Origin: Oscillospiraceae bacterium
Lineage (GTDB): Bacteria > Bacillota > Clostridia > Oscillospirales > CAG-272
Assembly: GCA_015065105.1 (NCBI GenBank)
Contig: SVQZ01000002.1
Coordinates: 1-64,000 of the forward strand
Direction: 5' to 3'
DNA length: 64,000 nt
Below are positions 19,176 to 27,773 of this stretch, piece after piece. A program made the position numbers and the translations under genes. The notes under the pieces were generated by a model that ran no database searches, had not been told where the DNA came from, and saw only the letters and a list, made by a program, of their open reading frames with translations. Numbering within the stretch: the stretch's first letter is position 1; every line of letters starts with the position of its first letter.

Positions 19176-20552
19176 ATGGTACATCAGTATAAATTAAACG
19201 GATATAATATAGTTCTTGATACCTGCAGCGGCTCGGTACATACTGTGGATGAGGTGGCTTACGATATCATTGAAATGTATAACTCTCATACCGCAGAGGA
19301 TATAGTTGAGATAATTTCCGAAAGGTACAAGCATCTTCCCGATGTTACAGAAGCGGAGATCCTCGAATGCATCGGGGATGTAAGGTCTCTTGCAGAGGCA
19401 GGAAAGCTTTTCTCCGAGGATAAATACGAGTCCCTTGCATATACATATAAAAATAACAGTAACGTTGTAAAGGCGCTTTGTCTCCACGTTGCACACGTTT
19501 GTAACCTTAATTGCTCCTATTGCTTTGCAAGTCAGGGCAAGTATCAGGGTGAGCGTGCTTTAATGAGCTTTGAGGTGGGCAAGCAGGCCTTTGACTGGCT
19601 TATTGCAAACTCGGGTACAAGAAGAAATCTTGAGGTGGATTTCTTCGGCGGCGAGCCCCTGATGAATTGGGAGGTTGTAAAGCAGCTTGTTGAATATGCG
19701 AGAAGTATTGAAAAGAAATATGATAAGAACTTCAGATTCACCCTTACCACAAACGGTGTTTTGGTGGATGATGACGTAATAGAATTTGCCAACCGTGAAA
19801 TGAGCAACGTGGTGCTCAGCCTTGACGGAAGAAAGTGTGTTCACGATCATTTCCGTGTGGATTATGCGGGTAAGGGAAGCTACGATACCATAGTTCCCAA
19901 ATTTAAAAAGTTTGTTGAAGCCCGCGGCGCCAAGGACTACTACATGAGAGGCACCTTTACCCATAATAACGTTGACTTTACCGAGGATATCTTCCATATG
20001 GCGGATCTCGGTTTTACAGAGTTGAGCATGGAGCCTGTAGTTTGTCCTCCCGATGATCCCTATGCATTGACCGATGAGGATATGCCCAAGCTTTTTGAAC
20101 AGTACGAGATACTTGCAAAGGAAATGATAAAGCGCAAAAAAGAGGGAAGACCCTTCACCTTCTATCACTATATGCTCGATTTGAAAAACGGCCCCTGCAT
20201 TTATAAGAGGATCACGGGATGCGGCTCGGGAACGGAATATATGGCGGTTACTCCCTGGGGCGAGCTTTTTCCCTGCCATCAGTTCGTAGGTGACGAAAAA
20301 TACAGCCTCGGCAACGTTTGGGAGGGTGTTACCAATAAAGAGGTTCAGGATCAGTTCAGATGCTGTAATGCATACAGCCGTGAGGAATGTAAGGATTGCT
20401 GGGCCCGCCTTTACTGCTCGGGCGGATGCGCCGCTAACTCTTATCATGCCACCGGCTCTATCGGCGGTGTTTATAAATACGGCTGTGAGCTTTTCAAAAA
20501 GCGTATAGAATGCGCCGTTATGATGCAGGTTGCCGAATCTGAGGAAGAATGA
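19176..20552 (+). CDS. Thioether cross-link-forming SCIFF peptide maturase (radical SAM/SPASM)
   Basis: VCNLNCSYCFASQG radical SAM CxxxCxxC; SPASM cysteines CGSGTEYMAVTPWGELFPCHQF...CCNAYSREECKDCWARLYCSGGCAANSY; next to SCIFF. Confidence 0.95.
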   Translation: MVHQYKLNGYNIVLDTCSGSVHTVDEVAYDIIEMYNSHTAEDIVEIISERYKHLPDVTEAEILECIGDVRSLAEAGKLFSEDKYESLAYTYKNNSNVVKALCLHVAHVCNLNCSYCFASQGKYQGERALMSFEVGKQAFDWLIANSGTRRNLEVDFFGGEPLMNWEVVKQLVEYARSIEKKYDKNFRFTLTTNGVLVDDDVIEFANREMSNVVLSLDGRKCVHDHFRVDYAGKGSYDTIVPKFKKFVEARGAKDYYMRGTFTHNNVDFTEDIFHMADLGFTELSMEPVVCPPDDPYALTDEDMPKLFEQYEILAKEMIKRKKEGRPFTFYHYMLDLKNGPCIYKRITGCGSGTEYMAVTPWGELFPCHQFVGDEKYSLGNVWEGVTNKEVQDQFRCCNAYSREECKDCWARLYCSGGCAANSYHATGSIGGVYKYGCELFKKRIECAVMMQVAESEEE

Positions 20553-21868
20553 TGAAAACTCCTATTTCCGATTTTGTAAAAAAGTATGCAGAGGCAGAGA
20601 TCTCCCGCTTTCATATGCCCGGGCACAAGGGCAAGAGCTTTTTGGGCTGTGAACCCCTGGATATAACCGAGATCACGGGAGCCGACGTACTTTACAGCTG
20701 TAACGGAATAATAAAAGAAAGCGAAGATCACACGTCTTCGCTTTTTGGTACTGCCCACAGCTTTTTTTCAACCGAGGGTTCAACTCTTTGCATAAAGGCT
20801 ATGCTTGCTTTAGCTATCCAAGGTAAAGAAAAACCTCTTGTTTTGGCAGGCAGAAACGTGCATAAGGCGTTTTGCTATGCGGCGGCTTTGCTTGATTTAG
20901 ACGTGGAATTTATTTATTCTGCATCAAATCACCTGTGTAGCTGTGAAATTACGGCAGAGGATGCCAAAAGGGCTATAGAGGGTTGCAACAGAATGCCCGA
21001 TGCCCTTTATATAACCACTCCGGATTATCTTGGTAATATTGCCGAGGTTGAGGGCATCGCAAGGGTGTGCAGGGAATATGATATCCCTCTGCTTTGCGAT
21101 AATGCCCACGGGGCTTATCTTAAATTCCTGCCTAAATCACTTCACCCCATAGATCTTGGCGCAAGTATGTGCTGTGATTCCGCCCATAAGACCCTGCCCG
21201 TTTTAACAGGAGGCGCATATCTGCATATTTCAAAGGATGCGCCGAAGGCTTACCTTGAAAATGCAAGGGAAATGCTCTCGCTTTTTGCTTCAACCTCTCC
21301 TTCCTATCTTATAATGCAGAGCCTTGATCTTTGCAATAAATATCTTGCCGGGGGATTTTGCGAAAAGCTTGCCGATACGATAGGCAGAGTAAATGAAATT
21401 AAAGAGAAGATTTCAGCAGAGGGATTTTGTGTTAAGAAAAGCGAGCCTTTGAAATTGGTTATTGAAATAAATGAAGCACCAAAGCTCTGCGAATATCTGC
21501 ATAACAACAAAATTGAAGGGGAATTTTGCGATGAAGATACCCTTGTGTTTATGATAAGCACGGAAAATACCCAAGAGGAGCTTTCAAGGCTTTGCATTTG
21601 CTTAAAGACTTACGGCGGCGATAAAGCCCCCAAAAGGGAAGAAGCCGACCTTGTTTTTAAGGCGCAGAGGGTAATGAGCATCCGATCTGCAATGCTTTCT
21701 CAAAGCGAGCTTGTAAATACGAGGGATGCGGTTGGAAGAATTTCTGCCGCCCCCGCCGTTTCCTGCCCCCCTGCAGTACCCATTGCGGTAAGCGGAGAGC
21801 TTATAACAGCGCAAGCGGCGGCCTTGTTTGAGAAATATAATATTGAAAGAATAAGTGTTGTAAAATAA
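20549..21868 (+). CDS. PLP-dependent Orn/Lys/Arg decarboxylase family protein
   Basis: FHMPGHKGKSFLG; LLCDNAHGAYLKF; DSAHKTLPVLTGGAYLH. Confidence 0.93.
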   Translation: MMKTPISDFVKKYAEAEISRFHMPGHKGKSFLGCEPLDITEITGADVLYSCNGIIKESEDHTSSLFGTAHSFFSTEGSTLCIKAMLALAIQGKEKPLVLAGRNVHKAFCYAAALLDLDVEFIYSASNHLCSCEITAEDAKRAIEGCNRMPDALYITTPDYLGNIAEVEGIARVCREYDIPLLCDNAHGAYLKFLPKSLHPIDLGASMCCDSAHKTLPVLTGGAYLHISKDAPKAYLENAREMLSLFASTSPSYLIMQSLDLCNKYLAGGFCEKLADTIGRVNEIKEKISAEGFCVKKSEPLKLVIEINEAPKLCEYLHNNKIEGEFCDEDTLVFMISTENTQEELSRLCICLKTYGGDKAPKREEADLVFKAQRVMSIRSAMLSQSELVNTRDAVGRISAAPAVSCPPAVPIAVSGELITAQAAALFEKYNIERISVVK

Positions 21869-21901
21869 TAAACTGCCGCAGTATAGTTCCTGCGGCAGTT
21901 T
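21869..21901 (+). terminator. Hairpin AACTGCCGCAGtatagttCCTGCGGCAGTT
   Basis: Inverted repeat just 3' of the decarboxylase gene. Confidence 0.75.
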
Positions 21902-21935
21902 CAGACTGTCGAAAAACTCGGTCGGACGTGTGAAA
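21900..21935 (+). repeat. Dispersed 36-bp repeat, copy 2 (TTCAGACTGTCGAAAAACTCGGTCGGACGTGTGAAA)
   Basis: 35/36 match to copy at 135-170. Confidence 0.75.
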
Positions 21936-22017
21936 TAATATTTTATAATAGTTGTTTGCTCCACTTTATAAATACTAAAATTTACATTTTATTCTCCGCA
22001 TATAGCTGAATAGGTAT

Positions 22018-22058
22018 TCAAAAGCACCGTAAACATTGAGTTCACGGTGCTTTTTCAC
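22018..22058. terminator. Hairpin AAGCACCGTaaacattgagttcACGGTGCTT with T-run
   Basis: Inverted repeat within the structured intergenic region. Confidence 0.6.
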
Positions 22059-22142
22059 ACTTTTTTGCCAAATCCTCTCTACCGTACCAAGTACGCCGAC
22101 GAGAAGATTTGACGAAAACCTACCTTCGCTTTTCAAAGTCTG

Positions 22143-22204
22143 CCAGCTTGTCGATAAGTTTATCGACAAGCTGAAACTGCCGCAGGATAGTTCCTGCGGC
22201 AGTT
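22143..22204 (-). repeat. Two stacked hairpins: CAGCTTGTCGATAA-gt-TTATCGACAAGCTG and AAACTGCCGCAGGatagttCCTGCGGCAGTTT
   Basis: Perfect 14-bp inverted repeat abutting a second stem; second stem is a near copy of 21869-21901. Confidence 0.7.
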
Positions 22205-22226
22205 TCCCTATATGAAAGAAGGCGAT

Positions 22227-23768
22227 TTATTTAGGAATAACGTTTCCGATCTTTGATGTGATCGTATTTCCTTTAGCGTCTTTTATGACACAGTAAACAC
22301 CTACGTTGTTATAATCGTCAAAATCATAATCGGTGAATTCACGGGTGAATGTGGACGAGTTAACTGTTGTTGTTGAGGAAATCTCAGCGATTTCCTCGTT
22401 ATCGTATAAAGTGTACCAGGTGTATGTGTAGGGGGCAGTACCGCCGCCAACCTTCACGGTAAACTCAACATTCTCCTGAGAATAGGTCATCTGATGATCC
22501 TGGGGCTGAGCTGCTATTCTGAAGGTATCCTTGGACCAAACCGCACCATGTCTGGTTTTTACGGTTTCGGCATTTGAATTTGCGTGCTGATCCATGATCG
22601 TACAGTAAACGCTGATATCTCTGTAATCATCAAAATCATAATCGGAAAATTCGTGCTTAAAGGTGTTGGTCTTTTCATCCGAAAGGTCGTTTTCGGTATA
22701 AGTTACTTCGCCGTCGCAAAGAACCGTCCAGGTGTATGAATAGGGAGCAAAGCCGCCGTCAACCTCAATGGTAAAGGTTGCTTCTTCCTGAGAAGTTTTC
22801 ATATAGTAGTCTTCGAGATCTGAAACAACGGTAAGGTGGGGATAATGTTCCTTTGCATATACACTAACTCTGTTTGAAGTGATCTCTGTACCCTCTATAT
22901 CGGTAACGTTGCAATATACTATCAGTTCTTTTGTACTATTGAAATTATCAAAATCATAATCGGTGATCTCAACGGTAAATTCATCCTCGGTATCGGATGT
23001 TGCCCCGTGTAAGGTCGTATATGGACCGTTCTCGTAAAGAACTACCCATTCATAATAGTAGTTGGGTACTCCGCCCTCAATTGTAATAGAGAAGGTAACC
23101 TCTTCCTGAGAACCTCTCATATAATGATCCTCGGGCTGAACAACTATCTTTAATTCGGAGGCTTCGTTATTAAAGCATCTGTAAAGGAAGGTAACGATCT
23201 GTGCACGGCTGCAGGTCTTGGTGGGGCTGAAATAGCCGCCGCCTGTACCGGTGGTGATGTCGTTGTTTACTGCCCAGAGAACTGCGTTACGGTAAAAGGC
23301 GTCAATAGAAACGTCTGTAAAGGGAGCGGGACCGTCAATTACGGGTGCACCCATGGTTCTCCAAAGGAAGGTAACGATCTGTGCTCTTGAGCATTTCATT
23401 GTGGGAGCAAAGGTGGTAGCGGAGGTACCTGTGGTTATATTATTCTCAAGCGCCCAAAGAACTGCGGTATAATAGTATGCGTCCTTGTTAATATCGGTAA
23501 AGTTGGTCTTGGTTAATGTAGGAGTGGGGCTTCCTGCCGCACGCCATAAGAAGGTTACTGCCTGCGCACGGCTGCAGTCTGCCTTAGGGCTGAAGGTGGT
23601 GTCGGATGTACCGGTGGTGATTCCTTTTTCGAGTGCCCACTTTACGGCATCGTAATAATAATCCGATTCTTTTACGTCAACAAACGCCGCGCTTGCAACG
23701 GTTGTAAATGCAGATAAAAGCATTAACGTACATAAAAGAAGGCTTAAGAGTTTTTTGAAGTTCTTCAT
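22227..23768 (-). CDS. S-layer homology (SLH) domain protein: signal peptide, three SLH repeats, three Ig-like repeats
   Basis: Three SLH units (FVDVKESDYYYDAVKWALEKGITTGTSDTTFSPKADCSRAQAVTFLWRAAG etc.); three SQExxxFxIxVxGGxxPYxYxW repeats. Confidence 0.92.
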   Translation of the reverse strand: MKNFKKLLSLLLCTLMLLSAFTTVASAAFVDVKESDYYYDAVKWALEKGITTGTSDTTFSPKADCSRAQAVTFLWRAAGSPTPTLTKTNFTDINKDAYYYTAVLWALENNITTGTSATTFAPTMKCSRAQIVTFLWRTMGAPVIDGPAPFTDVSIDAFYRNAVLWAVNNDITTGTGGGYFSPTKTCSRAQIVTFLYRCFNNEASELKIVVQPEDHYMRGSQEEVTFSITIEGGVPNYYYEWVVLYENGPYTTLHGATSDTEDEFTVEITDYDFDNFNSTKELIVYCNVTDIEGTEITSNRVSVYAKEHYPHLTVVSDLEDYYMKTSQEEATFTIEVDGGFAPYSYTWTVLCDGEVTYTENDLSDEKTNTFKHEFSDYDFDDYRDISVYCTIMDQHANSNAETVKTRHGAVWSKDTFRIAAQPQDHQMTYSQENVEFTVKVGGGTAPYTYTWYTLYDNEEIAEISSTTTVNSSTFTREFTDYDFDDYNNVGVYCVIKDAKGNTITSKIGNVIPK

Positions 23769-24207
23769 TTTGATCTTCTCCTTTTGGAATAATTAAAATT
23801 CGGGGCGGGTTCCGCAGTTTTGGCGCGTTGCAGAGCCTTTTTGAAAGGGTACCCCATTGAATCGACAAGGTTTATACCCTTCTTGTAAACCTTATGTAAT
23901 TCTAATTATAAATAAATTTTAAATAATGTCACCACACTTTCAGAGTAAAATGGGGTGGGATGGATCAATAAATGGTGAAAAGGGTGGGAAAAAAGGTGGG
24001 AAATCGGGTGTTGTTTGTATATTTTATGAATTTTTTGCTATTGACTCTTTATAGGAGATATGTTATAATCAATTATAGGAATTTTGCGATGGCTTTGTTA
24101 TGTTGGCGCGTTGACAAGGTCTTTTTATATTTTGCATTTCTATTGACAAGGCAAACCTTCTGAGTTTGTTTTATATAATTTGTGTATTACAGCTTAAGGA
24201 GAAATAT

Positions 24208-25260
24208 ATGAAAAAATTTCATATTGGCGCGGTTTTGGCTTGTGTGCTTTTTCTTTTGTCCGGTTGTTCTTCGATAGGAGAAAAATCGCAAAGTCTTTCT
24301 TTGGTATATTTGATCACCGTGATCCTGTCTTTGGCTCTTTTCTTGGGCTATATTATCATTATGAAAAAGCGTGAGCCGTGGTTTGTTCTGCTTTTCTTTT
24401 CTGTTTTTGTTGTGAATCTCGGTTATCTTTGTATTTCCCTTTCCCGTGATCTTCAAACCGCTCTTTACTCGAATACGTTAGCATATCTGGGCTCTGTGCT
24501 TCTGCCCTTGTCCATGCTGTTCATTATATTCAAATCCTGTAATATAAAGGTATCAAGCCCGATAAGGATCCTGATGTTCGTTATTACGTTTTTGATATTT
24601 ATTTTAGCGGCGAGTCCCCTTTTGGGAGTTAAGCTTTACTATTCAAACGTCGAATGGCTGGAGTGTGCGGGAGCAGGATCACTTTATAAAGAATACGGAA
24701 GCCTGCATTCTTTGTATTTTGTTTATCTGATCCTCTATTTTTCCATAATGATCTGTTCGATTATCAGATCTGCCTTGAAAAAGAAGCTTGATTCACCGGT
24801 ATATGACGTAATACTTTCCATGGCGGTTTTTTTGAATATCGGTATTTGGCTGCTTGAGCAATTGGTGAGAATAGATTTTGAGGTTCTTTCGGTTTCTTAT
24901 ATAATAACCGAGCTTTTCCTTTTGGCTTTGGATGTTATGATGCTGGAGGCGAAGAATAAGAATCCTGTTGAAGGGGAAGAGCAGGCCGTTATTGCCAAGG
25001 AAGAGGAGCCGTTGAGGGAAGGCGTTGATACCGAACACTTCGATTATTATGAATCCCAGATCCCCTTCCTGACTCCCACAGAGAAAAAGGTCTTCGATCT
25101 TTATGTTGAGGGAAAGAAAACAAAAGAGGTTTTGGAGATCCTCAATATAAAAGAAAATACCTTAAAATATCATAATAAGAATATATACGGTAAGCTCGGA
25201 GTTTCTTCAAGAAAGGAGCTTATCGAAATAGCAATAGCCGTTAATAAGAAAAAAACGTAA
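24208..25260 (+). CDS. Seven-TM membrane protein with C-terminal LuxR-type HTH and N-terminal lipobox-like signal
   Basis: MKKFHIGAVLACVLFLLSGCSS; about 7 hydrophobic segments; C-terminal FLTPTEKKVFDLYVEGKKTKEVLEILNIKENTLKYHNKNIYGKLGVSSRKELIEI. Confidence 0.85.
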   Translation: MKKFHIGAVLACVLFLLSGCSSIGEKSQSLSLVYLITVILSLALFLGYIIIMKKREPWFVLLFFSVFVVNLGYLCISLSRDLQTALYSNTLAYLGSVLLPLSMLFIIFKSCNIKVSSPIRILMFVITFLIFILAASPLLGVKLYYSNVEWLECAGAGSLYKEYGSLHSLYFVYLILYFSIMICSIIRSALKKKLDSPVYDVILSMAVFLNIGIWLLEQLVRIDFEVLSVSYIITELFLLALDVMMLEAKNKNPVEGEEQAVIAKEEEPLREGVDTEHFDYYESQIPFLTPTEKKVFDLYVEGKKTKEVLEILNIKENTLKYHNKNIYGKLGVSSRKELIEIAIAVNKKKT

Positions 25261-25290
25261 GGAGCAAAAATGTTCCTTGCGTTTTTTGTA
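25256..25290 (+). terminator. Rho-independent terminator (AACGTAAGGAGCaaaaatGTTCCTTGCGTTTTTT)
   Basis: Inverted repeat + T6. Confidence 0.8.
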
Positions 25291-25343
25291 TAACGAAATT
25301 CACGCGATAGTCGCGTGGTTGAAAAGAGGTTGACCGGTGAGAA

Positions 25344-25690
25344 AAATCCTCCTAATGTGATATAATGTGAAAGACCTGCCAGTCGAACACAAAACACATT
25401 AGGAGGATTTATCTATGAAAAAAGTAAGCATAGACAATAATAGTTTATCACATACGAAGTGGGATTGCAAGTACCATATAGTGTTTGCAACGAAATATCG
25501 AAGAAAAACGCATAGAAATAAGAGAAATATTACGACAATCGGTTGAGTATGTTTGACCCGCGTGATCCTTTACGGGTAGCAGGTAACAATTGCATGGCCG
25601 GCAGGCCAATCTAAAGCGCACTTGTGCGCCGCCGGCAGTGGGCAGGGCTTTGCCCGAAAATGAAATACCACCCGTTTTACGGGTGGTATT
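25344..25690 (+). mobile_element. Decayed IS200/IS605-family element (internally deleted)
   Basis: 5' foldback + TnpA N-terminus, then an abrupt jump to TnpA-3'-like sequence (DPRDPLRVAGNN...CMAGRQANLKRTCAPP) and hairpin ATACCACCCGttttaCGGGTGGTAT (25665-25689). Confidence 0.7.
25415..25546 (+). pseudogene. tnpA: IS200-like transposase TnpA fragment (frameshifted/deleted)
   Basis: MKKVSIDNNSLSHTKWDCKYHIVFATKYRRKTHRNKRNITTIG*; another frame continues as EIREILRQSVEY, matching the next TnpA segment. Confidence 0.8.
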
Positions 25691-25693
25691 TAT

Positions 25694-25756
25694 TGGCGGA
25701 GAAGGAGAGATTCGAACTCTCGAACGGCTTATGACCGTTACACGATTTCCAATCGT
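25694..25756 (-). tRNA. tRNA-Ser(GGA) 3' fragment (anticodon arm through CCA); candidate prophage attL
   Basis: Minus strand CGATTGGAAATCGTGTAACGGTCATAAGCCGTTCGAGAGTTCGAATCTCTCCTTCTCCGCCA: anticodon loop, long variable arm, T-arm GTTCGAATC, CCA; no acceptor/D-arm 5' half upstream. Confidence 0.85.
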
Positions 25757-25788
25757 TTTAATATTGTGCGTTTACAAGGCTTCTTGGG

Positions 25789-25828
25789 TTTTGTACCCCT
25801 TGAATACCTCGAAGTTTATTTTGTACCC
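25789..25828. promoter_or_regulatory. Candidate integrase arm-type sites (two direct TTTTGTACCC repeats)
   Basis: TTTTGTACCC at 25789-25798 and 25819-25828, spacing 30 bp, between tRNA fragment and int. Confidence 0.45.
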
Positions 25829-26871
25829 GTTTTTTCACTGATAAATGCATCGAGCTTTTCCTTTGCGGTATCGATGTTTCGGCGGTTGAGGTGTGTATAT
25901 TTATCTCTCATTGTGGATATGTTAGAGTGACCGGTGTTGCTCATTGCTGCCATTTCGTCTATATCTGCGTTATAGAGTAATGTGACGTAACCGTGGCGCA
26001 GTTGATGCGGGCGCAACGTTCCATACTTTTGGAACAGAGCGTATGTTTCCCTCTTTCTCATGTATCCTCCCGTTTTGCCGGGAAAAAGAATTCCTTTTCG
26101 TGAGATATACCCCTCGGCTATAAGGCGATCTTTAAGTACCTTTGGGAGCATGATAGTTCTTGTGGAGGTTTCGTTCTTTGTTCCGTCACGGAGAACAGGC
26201 TCCTCCCCGTGCCACTCGATAACTTTGTTGATAGCAATTCTGTCGTGCAGGTAATCTATATCCTCGCAGTTCAGAGCGGCAAGCTCTCCGCGACGAAGCC
26301 CGGTATAATAGTAGAATGCTATAATAAGGGGACAATCTCCCGATTCGATTTTCTCAACGTCATTATCGGATGCAGTTCCATAACTTCCGCTTGTCAGCTT
26401 CTTCGGCAAAGTGATATAGGGCATGGGATCCGAGCCGATGGGTATATATCCTTTGAGAACAGCGTGTTTGAATATTTGATTCAGTACTATAATACGGAGC
26501 TTGACTGTCTGCTTTTTGTATCCCTTCTTTGCATAGAGATCTATTTCCTTTTGAATATCACCGGGGGTAAGCTCTTTTATGTATCGATCCCTGAACCACT
26601 CTATAACATTTTTGGTCGGTGCTTTATAACATTCCTCTGTATAATACTTTACGCTTCCCTCTATACTTGCCTGCCATTCCTCCGCTACGTTCTTGAAGAG
26701 AAGCCCCTGCTCCTCGGTCTCGCGGAAGGCGGCGATCTTCTTGTTTATTGCTTGAATGGACGTACCGTAAAAGTACTTTCGGGTCTTTTTTCCGTTGACC
26801 GTAACGGTAACGGATTTCTTTTTTAACTGTTGATTTTTAGGCATAAAAAATTCTCCTTGATTTTTTTGCAA
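25816..26871 (-). CDS. int: Prophage tyrosine recombinase/integrase
   Basis: YYTGLRRGELAALNCEDI; LRPHQLRHGYVTLLYNADIDEMAAMSNTGHSNISTMRDKYTH (RHRY). Confidence 0.96.
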   Translation of the reverse strand: MQKNQGEFFMPKNQQLKKKSVTVTVNGKKTRKYFYGTSIQAINKKIAAFRETEEQGLLFKNVAEEWQASIEGSVKYYTEECYKAPTKNVIEWFRDRYIKELTPGDIQKEIDLYAKKGYKKQTVKLRIIVLNQIFKHAVLKGYIPIGSDPMPYITLPKKLTSGSYGTASDNDVEKIESGDCPLIIAFYYYTGLRRGELAALNCEDIDYLHDRIAINKVIEWHGEEPVLRDGTKNETSTRTIMLPKVLKDRLIAEGYISRKGILFPGKTGGYMRKRETYALFQKYGTLRPHQLRHGYVTLLYNADIDEMAAMSNTGHSNISTMRDKYTHLNRRNIDTAKEKLDAFISEKTGTK

Positions 26872-26934
26872 GGAGATGCTATAATAAATGGGTATAGTAT
26901 CCCCTTGGTGATTTGGGTGGGTTCTATATTTCTA

Positions 26935-26965
26935 ACCTCTGACTGTTGCAGCAGTCAGGGGTTGT
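26935..26965. terminator. Hairpin AACCTCTGACTGttgcagCAGTCAGGGGTT
   Basis: Near-perfect inverted repeat + T-rich flank. Confidence 0.6.
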
Positions 26966-26977
26966 TATTTTTATTGA

Positions 26978-27664
26978 TTAAATCGTTAATAAAATATATC
27001 CCAAAGGAACCCCCATAAAAAACATAATGCACGATACAATATCGCAATATTTTTTACAACTATTGGCTTTGTATGCATAGTTCTCAATCTCTTTGAGATA
27101 TTCATAGTGTTTGCTGATCATAAAATTGTTGAAATCATCTTCTTTTGATACGTTGTAATTAGAACGATGAAATAACATTTTCAATTCTTCTTCAGAATAA
27201 CAAAATTCTTTAAAAGGGATTGTTCGACGAGACAAAAGAAAAAGTATTACAGGGATGATTCCAGCTGTAACGAAAACAAATATTATCATCAATATTAACT
27301 TGTTTGGGATGATAAATTTTAAAAACCCCGAAATTGGACAAAAAGATGTGAGTGCGATTATGAATACAGGCTGATTGTTAGGTTCTAAAAGCGTTTCGAG
27401 TTTTTTTCTTAATGTAAAATAGTCTTGTGACGGTTTGATAACCTTTTCTGTATAATCCTCGACTTTATAACGATAGTCTAAACTATCGTTACATAAATCG
27501 AGATCTCTGATCGAAGGTTTACGTAACCACAATTCTTCTCTATATTTATTACCATTAGCATTATAGTACCAAACATTAATACGTCTGGAGGAATATACAT
27601 ATGAGTAAAGAAATGTACTATAAGCAATCAAGTAAATGATAAGCCCTACGATAGCTAACATCAT
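26978..27664 (-). CDS. Hypothetical multi-pass membrane protein (prophage cargo)
   Basis: N-terminal TM, central TM pair, C-terminal TM; lysogeny-module position. Confidence 0.7.
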   Translation of the reverse strand: MMLAIVGLIIYLIAYSTFLYSYVYSSRRINVWYYNANGNKYREELWLRKPSIRDLDLCNDSLDYRYKVEDYTEKVIKPSQDYFTLRKKLETLLEPNNQPVFIIALTSFCPISGFLKFIIPNKLILMIIFVFVTAGIIPVILFLLSRRTIPFKEFCYSEEELKMLFHRSNYNVSKEDDFNNFMISKHYEYLKEIENYAYKANSCKKYCDIVSCIMFFMGVPLGYILLTI

Positions 27665-27761
27665 AACCTCACTTATATTATCGAACTCTGGAATGCCACG
27701 GCTTTGCCGAGGATCCTGATCTGGTTAAGTTCCTCGCCGGTATAGACGAAGGGCGCGTACT
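27664..27761 (-). pseudogene. Truncated 3' copy of the LexA/CI-like repressor gene (last 28 codons)
   Basis: Encodes YAPFVYTGEELNQIRILGKAVAFQSSII*, same peptide as the 3' end of 28319..28978; only synonymous differences seen. Confidence 0.88.
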
Positions 27762-27773
27762 GTGAAAATTTTT

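Noticed and set aside
19560-20447. Minus-strand 295-aa ORF opposite the SCIFF maturase
   Set aside because: Antisense shadow; the maturase motifs on the plus strand are unambiguous.
21975-22169. Minus-strand 64-aa ORF in the convergent intergenic region
   Set aside because: Overlaps several hairpins; the translation follows repeat DNA and is not likely a protein.
25590-25841. ORF MHGRQANLKRTCAPPAVGRALPENEIPPVLRVVFIGGEGEIRTLERL...
   Set aside because: Runs through the IS200 3' region and the tRNA-Ser fragment; a translation artefact of noncoding sequence.
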